Shown: piece after piece, positions 13,301 through 25,895 of the stretch
Layout of the letters: each line of letters opens with the position of its first letter
Numbering within the stretch: position 1 is the stretch's first letter
NCBI RefSeq assembly: GCF_905475345.1
Contig: NC_066586.1
Location: forward strand, 372,501 to 436,500
Direction: 5' to 3'
Length of the DNA stretch: 64,000 nucleotides
DNA from: Vespula vulgaris
Taxonomy: Eukaryota; Arthropoda; Insecta; Hymenoptera; Vespidae
The notes under the pieces: model-generated
Told to the model about the DNA's origin: nothing
The model's database searches: none
Seen by the model: the letters and a program-made list of their open reading frames with translations, nothing else
Position numbers and translations under genes: made by a program

Positions 13301-13383
13301 TGTTCTCTCTCTTTCTTTCTCTCTCCCTCTCTCTCCTCTCTGCCTCACTCTTTCTCTCTCTGTCTCTCTCTCTCTCTCTCCCC
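13301..13383. repeat. (CT)n tract
   Basis: Imperfect CT repeat. It marks the transition from AT-rich flank to CpG-rich gene region. Confidence 0.9.
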
Positions 13384-13758
13384 TTCTCCCTCACTCTCGC
13401 GTCGTCCTTCGCTTCGCACTCAAGTTTAATAATTACTCTGCGAAATTATTTCCATTGGCTACGTAGCATTTCGCGCGAAACCTCGAAATCACGATCAGGT
13501 GCCCTCGACGACGAAACGAGAGATCGGACATCACAAGATTCCTGCCGTTAACGTTGTCTTTCTTTTCTTTCTTAAATTATCGTCGTCGAAGGCACGTTGC
13601 CGATTTTGAAAAATGCCGCTGCTGGAAGAAGTATTCTGTCGAACGTGATCGCGTTTAAAGTGGCACAGACGAGTATCGTTGCCCCGTATTGAAAAGGATG
13701 TACGCTATTAAAGGTTTTTTCACGCGTACTTCGATTCGAGAAACTCGCTCGGAAAAGA

Positions 13759-13764
13759 TTTATT
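13759..13764 (-). other. Candidate polyadenylation signal of mex-3
   Basis: AATAAA on the minus strand, the nearest exact hexamer found below the mex-3 stop codon. The assignment is positional only. Confidence 0.4.
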
Positions 13765-14376
13765 TTCTTTAACCAACTGGAATGACTGATCGTTGAAAAT
13801 GAAAGAAAATTTCGTCGAAAGGTGGAACAGATCCGAGCGATTTTCGTTCAAACGCTCGAATAACAAGGGTGGAAGCCGAGACGAGATCGTCAAGAATAAA
13901 TAAGACTCTTCGAAGGAGAGAGAGAGTCGCTCTCCGCCGAAAGTTTTCCGATAGTTGACGAAGTAGCGGAGACAAGGTTCCTCGAAGGAGGTCATACTCG
14001 TAGGGCCGAGTCGAAGCTCTTCGCCTTCGAAAAGCTACGCATTGAGACTGGAAGAGAAGGACGCGACGACGACGAGAGTCTACTAGTATTTTTTTGTTCT
14101 CTCTCTTTCTTCCTCTCTCTCTCTCTCTCTCTCTCTCGCTCTCTCTGGTTTTCTCTCGTACTAGCTCTCTACTCTCTGCGTGATAAAACTTAAAAGCTGA
14201 CTTCGTTGTATCCGATCGGGCACTGGGAACGAGACGACGTATCAGAAAGGTCGAAACGTTCCTGGCGCGTTAAAGAGATTATTGGCAGCAGTGGAATTGA
14301 GAGATTGTGCGCGTCCGTCGTGCTTGTTAGCGTGCGGGAGCTGTGCTCGGGTGCGCTCGGGTGCGCACACGGCCGT

Positions 14377-15380
14377 TTATGAGAAGATGCGAAGCGCCTG
14401 TAGAACGGGCCTGGAGCAGACGGGGCACATCGGAGTGGAGCTCTCGCAGACCCTGTTGCCGCAGTCGAGACAAAATAGATTGTGCCCGCAGGGCACGAGG
14501 GCGGCGGTGACCTCTTTGTCGCCGCATACGACGCACTCGCGACGGCCACCGGCGCTACCGCCTCCTAGAAGGGAATCCGTCGGCGACGCTGGACTCGCCG
14601 ATGCCGGAGGCGAGGGCCTCGAGGGTAGCGCGACGCCGGGAAATGACCAGATCGAGGAGGCCGAGGCCGCCTGAGACTCGAAGGAGGGCGACTCGCCGAG
14701 GCCCTCGTCTCTCTCGAGACCGGCTCCCCATATCGCTACGAGATCGTGCAGTCCCGGTGCTCCGGAGCTGCTGGAGGAGCTGCTGCAACTGCCGCTGGAG
14801 GAGAAGCCGCCGCTGGAGTCGTTCGAGTTCGAATTGGAGTCGTTGCAGGGTGTCGTTCCCGGTGGCACGAGGCAGCCGAGGATCGAGCCGAGGCCGCCGC
14901 GGCAGAGAGCACCCAAGAGATCCTCCTCGGCGAGACCGGTGCCGGTCCTCAGGGCGATGTGTCCCTCGATCTCGCGTCTCGCGGCTTCCACGCTTTCCGG
15001 CAGGCCCGTCACCTCGAAGACCGGTTCCTTGTCGCGACTCGGCGTCACGATGTACGTGTGCGTCTGATGTTGAATCCTCTTGATCGTCGCTCCCTTCGGT
15101 CCTACCACCAGACCTACTACTCTGTACGGTACTCGTACCTGGATCGTCACGTGTCCCGGCACCGAGGCCGGTGGACCGGGCGGTGCACCCAGCAGCGCGC
15201 CCAACGTGCTCTTCCTCGACGCTCGGATCTGCGAAAAGTGCTCCGCCGCGGAGAGGATCTCGCGCTTGGCGCGCGCCACGTCCTCCTTTCGTCCGGTCAC
15301 CACGAACACCGGCTCCTCGCCGCGTACAGGCGTTTTTATGTAAGTGTTCGTTTTCGCCCGTAGAGCCTTGATCTTGCAGC
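14377..15380 (-). CDS. mex-3: mex-3, terminal coding exon (KH1 remainder, KH2, RING)
   Basis: Codes for residues 101-434 of a MEX3-family RNA-binding protein. KH1 continues from the first exon with [19 protein letters not shown]2 spans about residues 176-245 with a GPKG loop at 194-197. A Ser-rich linker at 278-306 leads to a C-terminal C3HC4 RING whose ligands are all present: C383, C386, C398, H400, C404, C407, C419 and C422. The frame ends in a TAA at 14377-14379. The 5' edge is set by a pyrimidine-rich acceptor ending TTGCAG before 15380, and the junction with the first exon restores the KH1 GRQG loop. Family members bind mRNA in the cytoplasm through the KH pair, repress translation and can act as E3 ligases. 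In Tribolium, mex-3 represses caudal in the head anlage. The total of 434 aa is shorter than vertebrate MEX3 proteins, mainly in the linkers. Confidence 0.95.
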
Positions 15381-15451
15381 CTGCAATCAGAAGAAGAATC
15401 GTGTGAGCGTTAGAGGATACCCTTGCGTTTTCAGGGGAGAGCCAGAAAATG

Positions 15452-15491
15452 AGCCGGCCCGGGGAATAATGGCCGGCTCGTCGACGAGCCA
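15452..15491 (-). other. Overlapping inverted repeats near the mex-3 3' splice site
   Basis: GAGCCGGCC (15452-15460) can pair with GGCCGGCTC (15472-15480). The latter overlaps the 16-bp palindrome GGCTCGTCGACGAGCC at 15476-15491. The two stems share 15476-15480 and so exclude each other. They lie 72-111 bp inside the intron from exon 2. Confidence 0.5.
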
Positions 15492-15687
15492 CGTCGACGC
15501 AACGAGAAAAAGGAGAAACAGGAGGAGAATAAGAAGAAGCAGAAGACGAAGGAGGAGTTCTCGACCCGTTCGGCTCTCTTTCTCTCTCTCGGACTCTGGC
15601 CTTGAGCCGGCGCAATGCTAGCAATGCAGGTGAACCACTCTTCTCTCTCACCTTTCCCCTGTGCTCCCCCTTTTTCTCTCTCCTTCT

Positions 15688-15723
<36 letters not shown>

Positions 15724-15736
15724 CACGCGCGCACAC
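15688..15736. repeat. (ACGC)n microsatellite
   Basis: About nine CGCA units followed by CACG variants. It produces a His-Ala-Arg-Thr-like frame that is not a gene. Confidence 0.95.
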
Positions 15737-17104
15737 TCTTTCATTCAGTTCACTCTCTCCTTCTGTACGCCGACCGGAGAGAGACCGAAAAGGCGTCACC
15801 TTTTATCGCGAACCGAGCTCTCTCTCTCTCGAAAATCCAAAAAGTAATATTCTAGCGTTGCATCGGCTGTGACGACGACAATGTTTCATTCTCTCGCTCG
15901 TATAAAGCACGACGTCTCCTGTCTCTCGAAACTCTCCGTAAATGACGAGTTCGACAGACGCGACTACTAGACGCGTGTCCTTCCACGCTCGTCACGCACG
16001 TCTGCTCCGAGTCGAATGGCGCCCTCGGCGAGGAGTCCTTGCATAACGCGACAATGTCACGGACGTTCTCGTCTCTTCGGGGCCGCATGCTGCAGCATAA
16101 TCTTGACATCGATACGGGCTCGCGAAACACCACCGCGATTGGTCGCGGTTTAACCACGAGAAAGGGACTCTTAGCATAGTTGCTAAAACGCATCTCGTCA
16201 TAAGCGAGAGAACGAGAGAGAGGGAGAGTCGCTCGAGGTCGATCGTCTGGTGGGCGTTCAAAGCGTAATTACCGAGAGATCGCTAATCAAGCAGCTTTTT
16301 CTTTTAATGTAATTAAGCCGTCCTTTGAATGCTCACGAAGATACTACTCGCGTTGTCGTCTACGAAAAAAATATTTCACGTACGCGATGAATCCTGCTCG
16401 ATCTCTCGTATCTCTGTCGATTTTAACGCTCCAAAATCGTCTCTGCTTGCAACGAAACAAAAGATTTTTAACGATAAACGATGGGATTAAGACGAGTTAA
16501 ACAGACCTATCGTCCCTGTTCTAACTTGGTTTAGGATCACTCGCAAATCATTCGTGCAGATACGTTCGCTAATTACGTTTGTGGTTTTCTCGATCAGTCA
16601 TCGAATGGGAAGCACGTATTCCGAGCGTGTTACGAACTTTCTTCGGTTATTCGATTTACGACTCGTCGCGAGACAGAAAGGAAATTACGCGAGAATACGA
16701 GCACCTTCTTAGGTTAGGAGGATGAATCTTGTTTCGGGATACATCGATCACGTTTATTTATAGAACTCGTCGCATTTTCTCTAACCCCATCTGTCGACCG
16801 GTTCTTATCCTTAAATATCAACTACTCGTACGGGGTTGGATGGGTCGTAAATAAAATTCTCTTTCGATCGCGAGACGAACGCATGCTAGCTTTGCGAGAT
16901 AGTCGAACGAAGATTACTCGACTTCTCGATCGATGAAACGTAGCGATAAAAGAGAAAGAAAAGTACGAGGAAAGAATTTTTGTTGCACGCTCCAACGATT
17001 TTAGATCGCAAAATCGGATAGAGCGACTTTCTACGAGGTTTTCCCACGTTTTGCGTAATTCGCCTATGGCCAAACGGGCGTCGATCGCTAAATAACTTGA
17101 CATG

Positions 17105-17189
17105 CAAATGAAAGGAAGGAAGGAAGGAAGGAAGGACGGAAAGAAGGACGAAAGGAAGGAAGGAAGGAAGGAAGGAAGGATGGAAGGGC
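17105..17189. repeat. (AAGG)n microsatellite
   Basis: About 20 imperfect AAGG units with ACGG and AAAG variants. Confidence 0.95.
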
Positions 17190-17342
17190 AGGTGGAGAAT
17201 CGTACGCGCGCACGTGGGTCGCAGGTAGGCTCCAAAGATCGAAGACCTGCGAAGGAAAAGAAGAAAGAGATGGTGCTGGAGTAAGATGAAGAGAATAAAG
17301 AGAAGAGGAAGGTTGCTTTCCTCGTGGTCGATGGTGACGACG

Positions 17343-17396
17343 ATGGTGTGGTATGGTGTGGTATGGCGTGGTATGGCGTGGCATGGCATGGCAGAG
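17343..17396. repeat. 10-bp minisatellite
   Basis: About five imperfect copies of GGTATGGTGT / GGTATGGCGT, decaying into GGCAT units. Confidence 0.85.
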
Positions 17397-20024
17397 ATGG
17401 TGGTGGCTACTAGGATGCAGAAAGAAGAGGTGGGGCGTGGGTCGTAGACGGTTGAAGGGCCGCGGCCAAGGTGAGGTGAGACGGGGAGGGAGAGAGAGAG
17501 AGAGAGAGAACGTGTACGTGTGCACATGTCCGACTGTCTGTTGCATCGTTCTTTCGTACGTAAGTGCATGGATGTGTACGCGTGTCCGTGGAAAGAGAGA
17601 GGGGTCGCCGGAGAAAACGCAAGACTCTTTTGCCTTTGTCCGTCTTCTCGGAGAGACCAGAGAGGAAGAACGCGAAGAGAGTATCTCCAGAGAAGCCTAT
17701 TTCTCTCTCTCTCTCCCTCTCCCTCCCTCCTCGTTCTTTCGATTTTAAAGAGCCTTTTACAGAGATTTTACTTTCGTAATTATTTTTTACATTCGTATCG
17801 ATCGTAAAGAAAAAATATCTAATTCCAACATCTTTCAGTAGGCATATTAAATTACAACGCTATATATATTATGAGCTTTGAATCGCGTTATGTTCTCTCT
17901 AAACTTATTTGTTTTTTTTTTTTTAAAGACGCGTGTTATCCGCGTATCGGACGGGCGTTCGACACGCACGACGAATATTAAGGCAAATCATTTTCGCGAC
18001 GCGTCACACTTTCAAGTGACGTTGCTAAAATCTGCAGAAGCAGCGGTGGCGCCGGCAGCAGGGCGGTAGCTTCTCTCTAAAGGCCGCAGGATCAATAGTT
18101 ACACGCTTCTATAGTCGGAGACTGCATTACACGACGGCGCCATGCACTGCGTGCAACGAGCATAGGCATACCTTAGAGAAACGCTCTTTCTTTGATTGAA
18201 AAAAGAGAAAAAGAAAAGGAAAGAAAAAAGTGTCAATGTCGCATTCATTCCAACTCGCGTTGCTTAGAAAGATTTATATCTTTTTACCATTACTTTGTCG
18301 TTATTGTTTAATATTAATTCAACGTCGTCCGTCGTCAATTTTTGCAGCTACTGTACTTTCCGGGAAGTCCTCGGTAGGCGAGGACTTTCGAAGAAAAATT
18401 CGTTTGAAAGGGACAGGAACCCGCGGGCCATCTGTTCGGGGCTTTGCTTTAATTACGGCCTCTACACCCAACGACCGCTTTGGAACGAAACAAGCTCGCT
18501 CGCTCGTTCGTTCGCTCTCTCTCTCTCTCTCTCTCTCTTTCTCGTTTCCGAGGATTCGCCGGCGAGGGTCGCTCAGCTTCGACGGAAAGTCGATCGCAGA
18601 AGAAGCAGAGAAAGGAATTCCGACTCGTTCCACGGCCGACTGACTGACTCTCCTTCTCGTTGCGGACGACCGATCAAATTTTCAATCGCGACTCTCTGTT
18701 TTCAAGACTCGTACACGCTCGTCCGAAGAAACACGTTTCGTAAACGTAGGAAAATCTATGACGTCTGAGCTATTCGTCTACCCTGGCCACGGACAAAGGA
18801 AAAGCAGGTATCGAAGACCCTAAACACGCACACCAAGAGAACGTGTTCAACGTTCTCTGCGTTTGCTTAGGAGGCGTCTCAACGTTTTTCACAACGTGGT
18901 ATCCGCTCGTTTCCGAAAGCCTGTTTTACAAATACGACGATGTTTTAATTTGTTCTTCCTACCGAAGATCAAATACGTTCGAAACGAATTTTTCCCTTTG
19001 ACGTGAATACAATGCACGTTGCGATCGTTAGTAGGCGATAGTATCTCGATCGATTAAATATTTCCTATATGCGATAGTATCGTTCGTTTTGAAGAAAATG
19101 ACGATATCCGGAGAGAACGGAGAAAGCGAAAAAGAGGAGATTTTGTTTAAGGGGCCTTACGGGCCTTTAAGTAGCGGTATCCTTTGCCGACTCCGAAGAT
19201 TTCTTTGGTAGCTGGCCGCACGAGCCGCGTCGGGTATCACGAGTTTCTCAGGCAGGTCAGTGAAACTGCGCCGTCAAGTTGAAGGCCAACACCCCCACGA
19301 TACAACGGCCGAGCACCACCGTCGCTATCTCCCTCTCTCTCCCTCTGTCCCTGTCCCCCTCCCCTCTCTCTCTTTCTCCGTACCCCCACCAAACGTGTCC
19401 TCCTATCCTCCTCCTCCTCCTCCTCCTCCTCTTTTACCCCCTCTCTTTCTTCGAGCGACCTCGCGCGCGCCGGAGGAACGTCCGAGGAAACACCAATAAC
19501 GCCAATAAAGTCGGGAACGTGGTCGTCGCGGGGACAACGCGGCTCACGATTCTCCACGTTCGCTTTGCGCTCGTCTTGGCATCGCCAGAGTCCGATCGAT
19601 CGAACGTCGGATCCTTGGAATCCCTCGCCTACTCGCAATCCGATCGCTGCATTTCTACTCTTTTCAACGTTCTCGAACGTTCTCTGTACGCTTTTCGCGA
19701 CGTACCTATAGCCAGAGAAAGAGAAAGAATAGGTCTTTACGACTTTTACGAGAAAGCAAATGAAACGCCTTTTTCTTTCCTCTGTGAAACTTCTCCGAGG
19801 ATAGGAAGAAAGAAGCGTTAAATTTATGCAAAAATAGTATATTAATATTTTCTCTCGCATTCCCTCTCTCTTTCTCGCTCTCTCGTAACTAAGGAAATTG
19901 CTTTCTTCTCTGTTTTCCTTCGTGGACCCTCGAGAAAGCCAGAAATTCCAGGTTCCTCTCGAAATAGATCGATGACACTCGGCCGAACGATCTCGCGTGC
20001 GTGCGAACACGTGGACGCAGTCGA

Positions 20025-20028
<4 letters not shown>

Positions 20029-20081
<53 letters not shown>
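20029..20081. repeat. (CT)n microsatellite, 53 bp
   Basis: Uninterrupted CT. Confidence 0.97.
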
Positions 20082-20083
<2 letters not shown>

Positions 20084-21591
20084 CGCGAGTATAGTGGTTC
20101 GTTCGCGCGCACGCTCGAACGCCCCGTACTCGCGCCTCACTTCGAGGCCGATGTCTCTGAAATAACCGAGCGAGGCTCACTCGCCGGACAGGGGAATAAG
20201 GTGCAATGCACGCACCCGTTCACTGCGCTCGCTTCTCTATCTATCTTTCTCGCTCTTCTCGACTCGTGCACGCTGCTGCAGTCGCGTCCAACACTGTTTC
20301 GAATGGCAGTGGGGGTCACACTATATTAAGATTGAACTCCACTGACACTGCCGCCCAACTGCGTTCATTCTCCTCCGATTCTCCCTCCTATGCCTCCTTC
20401 TCTCATCCTCTTATACGTCGCTCGTCCCTCGCCTTTCGACCTGCCTCTCTTTCCTTTCTCTCTCTTTCTCCTCCTTCCCCCCTCCTCGCCCCACCTCTTC
20501 CTCCTCGTTCTTTCTCCCTTTTTCTCCTACGCTCCGAGCCTTCTCCATTTCCGTCCATCCACCGTCTACTATTACTACACTAGTACTGCTGCTACTACCA
20601 CTACACCGATGAAACATCGACGCCACGACTAACACCGATATGCTACGTATATGTATACGTAACTCCAAGCCCGGCCTGCTATCTTCGCGATAATGCATCC
20701 CTGAGCGAGCGTTCTCGTGCTAGCAAGGGTCTTCCAAGGTCTAGCGATAGAAAATCCAGATTGTGACAGAACGTTGTTTTTCCTTGAAAACGAGTCCGAG
20801 CTTGAATCGGTCGCTGGTGTCTTTTTACGAGGGAACGAAAAAATAAGTGAATTTTCTCTCTTTCTCTCTCTCTCTCTCTTTTTCTTCTTCTTTTTTTACT
20901 CGTCGAGTATTATCGAGATGGAAGGAAGAAGGTGTTCGTGACTCCTTCGAGTCCTTCCAGATTAATGGCTTATCTTTGAAAAACAAGTAGCTTGTTATAG
21001 AAAGACGACGTTTAGAATTTCATCGAAATATATTCGCTCGAAAATTCGTAGATCGCGTGAGAAGACTCGTAAGATGGCGTACGATGCGAGCCGATAGAAC
21101 GAGCTAAATAATAGGACCTAAAGGGTTACTCGTTACGCGTTAGGAATTCCAACGCGTCTCGTAGCCCCGAAAAGACGATCGTACTTGTAAGACGTCGCGC
21201 GACGCGCAAGCAAGGATTAAATTACGACTTTGACTTAGTTATTTTTACCTCCGAGCGCACGTCGAACGCGTTTACGCGAGCATCCAAAGTGCGTATCTTA
21301 TCGACGAACTTGAAGAATACGAGAAATATAAATAAATTTTTAAAGGAAGCTCGCAACGCGTTAAAAGAAACGACGTCTTGCATAACGTCGAAGTGTAACG
21401 ACGACTCGATTGGACGGTAAACGAATAATTGGAGAAGAACGAGAGAGAGAGATATGCGTATATATATATATATACACGTATATAGTCAAGAAAAAAGTAA
21501 TACGAAGAACGACGTTCGATTATAATTACACGATATTGGATGTCACGATATTAACGAGCCACGGCGGATATAATGGGACGTGCTGGCCACC

Positions 21592-21653
21592 ATGGAAGAA
21601 GGCACTCCGACCAAAGTGCCTCTCTCGACGACGGCCACTCGAGAGGCCGAAGG
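21592..21653 (+). CDS. Candidate 5' coding exon of an unknown plus-strand gene
   Basis: An ATG inside a perfect GCCACCATGG context opens a 20-codon frame (start MEEGTPTKVPLS, end TREAE plus two bases). The frame runs directly into a strong donor, AGG|GTGAGT, at 21654. Codons are GC-ending and there is no stop before the donor. I do not recognise the peptide, and no matching downstream exon was found. A short open frame next to a donor can occur by chance, so this is only a candidate for a nested or antisense gene inside the mex-3 intron. Confidence 0.22.
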
Positions 21654-24245
21654 GTGAGTCACTCCGCCGATCGACCTACCTCAAACTCTTCTCCGCCGTT
21701 AGAGAGCGGAGATGTACAGTGCGGTCTAAGAAAACTCTAAGAGAGGAGAACTTCCTCGATCCAAGTTGCTTTATATTTTCCAGTTTTCTCCATCCGCTGT
21801 TTATTTATCCATCTTTTTATCTTCGCGTCGACCGAACGACAGAAGAAACAAAAAGCTTGGACGGTCCTTCCTCCTGCGAGTATAAAAAACGAACGTCCTT
21901 TGGTATCTTTTTGTAGTCAGGATCGTAAGGAACGTCGGCGAATAAGGACGATCGGTCGAGGACGTCTACCCTCCGCGTCGTCGGCTGGACGTCATCGTCG
22001 ACCCCAACGAAGCGCGGTCGATCGATTAACGTCGAGCCATTACCGACGCTCTCCTGACCTCGAAGCACGCGCGCGGTTAAAAAACATCGGGTACGCGCGC
22101 GACCCTAAAATCGGGACTCCGTCGTTCGAGAGGAGACCCTGCCCTGTTCCGTGCCGTTCGTATCAGCTGTGCGCCTTGAGCACGACGATCGCTCGCCATC
22201 GAAGCAAAAGCCGGGGGAAAAAAGGCTGCGTGTTCGTTCCGCTTCTTCTCTCCTCCGACGTCGAAGGGCTCGAAAAGGGCGGCTATCGATCAGGCCTCTC
22301 TGTCTCTACCTAGCAGTCGTAGACCCTCCTAAAACGTTGTACGGCTCGCTTCCTTTCGTCCTGCCCTTACGTTTCTCTATTACCTTCGAAGTACCCACTT
22401 TCTTTTCCCTAAAACGAAACTCTTACCGTTCTTTAATAATATTTTACCAGCGTAAATTCTCCACGAGTAACAATACCGGTTTGGATTTCGTTCAACGCGA
22501 GGCCGAGAGCAAAGACGCAAAAGCGGATCCTCCAGATCGTAGTCCTTTCCTTTCAGGAAAGATCCACTCTCGTTTCGGGCCCGCATCGGCAGTCTCGTTC
22601 CCCCTATTTCGCCAGAAGCATAAAACCTTCGGAAACCTCGAGAAGCCGACGTAATTCGAGGCCCTAGAGGGGCCTCTTCTCTCTCGACCGACCAGACGAG
22701 CAGCGAGCTCTCCTTTGTTCGCCTTCCTATGCTACTTTTCTTCTTCCTTCCTCTCTCAATCGCTTCTACCAACGACCGGTAAACTCGTTTCGGATGCTCG
22801 TCGTTTTATAAAACAAACAGCTCGAAACGTTATATTCGAAAATCTCGCATAAGAGCTCCGCGGACACGCGACAAGTAATTACGCCGCGGAGCAACGAAAG
22901 AGCGTACAACGATATATATAGGTATAGGAGCCCTATAGATATATTTTCCGTTCGATTTAATTAATTAAACGTCGAAACGTCGGTGACAAGATCCATTTCG
23001 ATAAACGTCGAATACGCTGTACGCTATACGTATTCGATCGGCGAGAAAAAAATCCAGGCTACCTCCTAGAACGATGAACGAGGGCGGGCTGAAAAGTGAT
23101 TTGCGAAATTGATAAAAGAATGCCGATTAAACGCGATAGGAGGGACTTAAAGTCGGTCGTTTAAAACGATCGTGCGAAAAAAATCTCGACTACCGGGAAA
23201 GAGGGAGGAACGGCGAGCCTGCGAACGGCGAGCACCGAGACTTCGAGTTCCACCGCACGACTAGGGTTTCCTGTTTCTGCTCCGTGACCAGCGACGAGTG
23301 TAATTGTTTTCACGACTCGCCGCGGCTTCGTCGTCCGTTGCTCCGCTCGCGCCTACATGACGACGTATCGACTCTTAATCGTCGATAAAACGCGAGAGTC
23401 GATTTGTTATTCCGTCGGGCGAACGGTCGCGGAGACGCGCGAGACAAATTTATACCTCGCGGATACGCGTGTTCCTCGATGATGTTAGAAACGTACGCGC
23501 CGTACGGTATCGACGAATCGCTAATTATTACAATTGGCTACGAAAATTGTCCGGAGATAGAAATTTTCATAGGATTATCGTTCGCCGATCTACCTCCGTC
23601 GTCGATAAGGATTCCCAATCCACTCGGACGCGATCCGAAATTAAGTTAAATTTTATTATGTAGCCTTACGCAACGAGAACTTCTCGATCATCGCTTCGGA
23701 GAAAGGTTGACCCGAAAAGATTTCGTTCGTTTATTTCGAGAAATAAACGAGCGTTTGATAACTCCGACTTGAGAATGCTCAAACGTTTACGTAACTCACG
23801 TGTTTCGCGAGATGAGAGTATCGTGAGTACGTATATCCATCTTCTCAAACTATCGCGTAACAAAGACATACGATTTTTCCATCGATCGGGAGAAAATGGA
23901 AATCGCTGGATCTCGTCGAAAAGAAATAAGGTCACCGGTATAATTATGTAACGCTTTTGGTCAAGCTCGTCTTTTCGCCGTGCAACCCTGCCAGAAGGAT
24001 CTCGTTCGCGAAATCGAGAGATCGATTACGAAGAAAGAAATCGAGAGAAAAGACGTTTCGCAAGGTCGCAAGAGGCCCACGAAATTTTTCATCGTAAATT
24101 ATTTTTACGCGTCACCCGGTATATACACGTGCTACGCGATACCGATTATCGTGGTGGACAGCTTTGAAAGAGGGAGAGGGAAACAACCAAGGTAAAGTAA
24201 TGGGCACTGGAGCGAGAAAGACAGAGCGAGAAAGATAGAGAGGAG

Positions 24246-24276
<31 letters not shown>

Positions 24277-25854
24277 TGCACATTCACGTCTGTGTATCTA
24301 CGAGACTTGCGCATATTTACAATCGTAAACCGTAAAATGCGTCGAGTTACTCTGGCCACGTCGTCGGAACGTTAATGGCAACTCGTCGGCTCATTCATTT
24401 TTACGCATAGACCTTCGGCGTTACTCGAAAAATTTATACGATTCGTACAGTCTCTCGACCTAAAAATCCACTAAATCTTAAGTCTACCTGGAAATATATT
24501 AATCGACTCGATGGTGGAATTTGGTCGACACGTTTTGACTGTTTATAAACGTTTATTCGATGCAAGATGTAATCGAGGAAAAGGAGAAATCTTTTTGTAT
24601 AAATTTGCTCGTAGAGAGATTTGTTTTGAAAGAGAGAACATCGAGTTAAGAAAAGTAAACGCACGGGATGAATCTTATTCGAGACGAATTTTTAATCAAA
24701 TCCTCTTTTGAAAAACATTGGCGCATTCTTCTTTATCGATGTTCCATAGACAAAATTAGACTTGGTTAAAAGGATTATTTCGTATCTATTATAATCGTGT
24801 ATCGAATTGCGCAAAAAAATGAAGGATACTTCAAAGCAAACATGAAATTACTACGATGTCTCCATATGTTTGAGCATAAAGAAAATGTCACCTTTCACAA
24901 CTCATCGATGGTGTTACACGTTCCGCCTTGAGAAATATTCTCGTCGGAGCTCCGTGAAACTTTCGTTTATTCGTATTACCGCAGAAAACTATCGAGGAGA
25001 ACTTTCTAATTAATTTATCTATCGTTGAATTTGCGTTTGTCGTTCGGAGATTTATAAATTCTGATCGTGTGTAGGAAACGAATCAAGAGGCCTGAGACTA
25101 TTATCCAAACGAGGCTTATACCGAAATTAATAAACTAGGTTTAGAGAGAGTCGTCGGTTAGCCAATTTCCAAATATGGTCGAGTTTGAATATGATCAGCC
25201 TCGTTTCTTCGAAAAGAAAAAGAAAAAAATAATAATAATAATAAATTGTCAAACCGAATCGATCTCTAAATTTCATATATTTATTTCTCGTTGGGTCGGT
25301 CAGCAACGCTCGAGACGAGAACGTTCGATCGAGGGGGTTAATATCTTCGGCAAAGCCTTTGCCAGTCCCTCCGTTCCGTATCGACCGAGAATGGTCGATG
25401 TACAGGGTGACGAGAACGCGCGCTACAACGTACCTTCTCGCATATAACGGACCATTTTCCGTCTGACGCTCCACCCATTTTTTTCTAGCATTATCATCGT
25501 GACTCATCTAGAAGGCGCAGCGTGAGGGACAAAGAGAGAGGGGGAAGAAAGAGAGAGAGAGAGGGAGAGAGTAAATGAGAACGACGAAAGAAAAGAAAAA
25601 ACCTGAAAAACTCGTTTTTCCGATCTCTCGACGCGTCTCGGAAAATGTGTACGAATTTTCGTGAAAAATCGACGAAACATTCTTTACGAGTCGTCCGAAG
25701 GAAAAAAATAAAGAAACGAACGGATCGAAGACAAAGCGTTGATTCCGAAGGGTGGATATCGAAGATCGAATTAATTATTCGTGTATACGTAGGACGGGCT
25801 TACTCAACGACGTCGCCCAACCCTCTTTGTCGTTCACCCTCGAGCGTCGATCCC

Positions 25855-25856
<2 letters not shown>

Positions 25857-25894
<38 letters not shown>

Positions 25895-25895
25895 T
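25857..25895. repeat. (CGT)n microsatellite
   Basis: About twelve GTC/CGT units. Confidence 0.95.

Larger units (their letters stand above)
13300..14376 (-). other. Probable mex-3 3' UTR and flank
   Basis: This is the sequence immediately downstream of the mex-3 stop codon on the minus strand. It is unique apart from a CT tract at 14099-14149. The first good AATAAA on the sense strand is at 13759-13764, about 610 bp past the stop, so a 3' UTR of about 0.6 kb is plausible. A longer one reaching into the AT-rich region cannot be excluded. Confidence 0.5.
15740..20000. other. mex-3 intron, 15.7-20 kb: unique sequence and repeats
   Basis: No exon recognised. Contents are an (AAGG)n tract at 17105-17189, a 10-bp GGTATGGCGT-type minisatellite at 17343-17396, and CT tracts near 17700 and 18515-18541. 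The long minus frame at 19237-20112 (291 codons) is Arg/Glu-rich and built on GA repeats. It has no domain and is rejected. Confidence 0.6.

Noticed and set aside
15381..15744. Upstream extension of the terminal mex-3 exon ([15 protein letters not shown]...)
   Set aside because: It reads through the acceptor and the ACGC repeat; no homology upstream of CKIKALRA.
16700..16730. TTAGG-TTAGG telomere-like pair
   Set aside because: Only two units; expected by chance.
19237..20112. 291-codon minus-strand frame
   Set aside because: Arg/Glu-rich, begins and ends in GA and triplet repeats, and has no recognisable domain.
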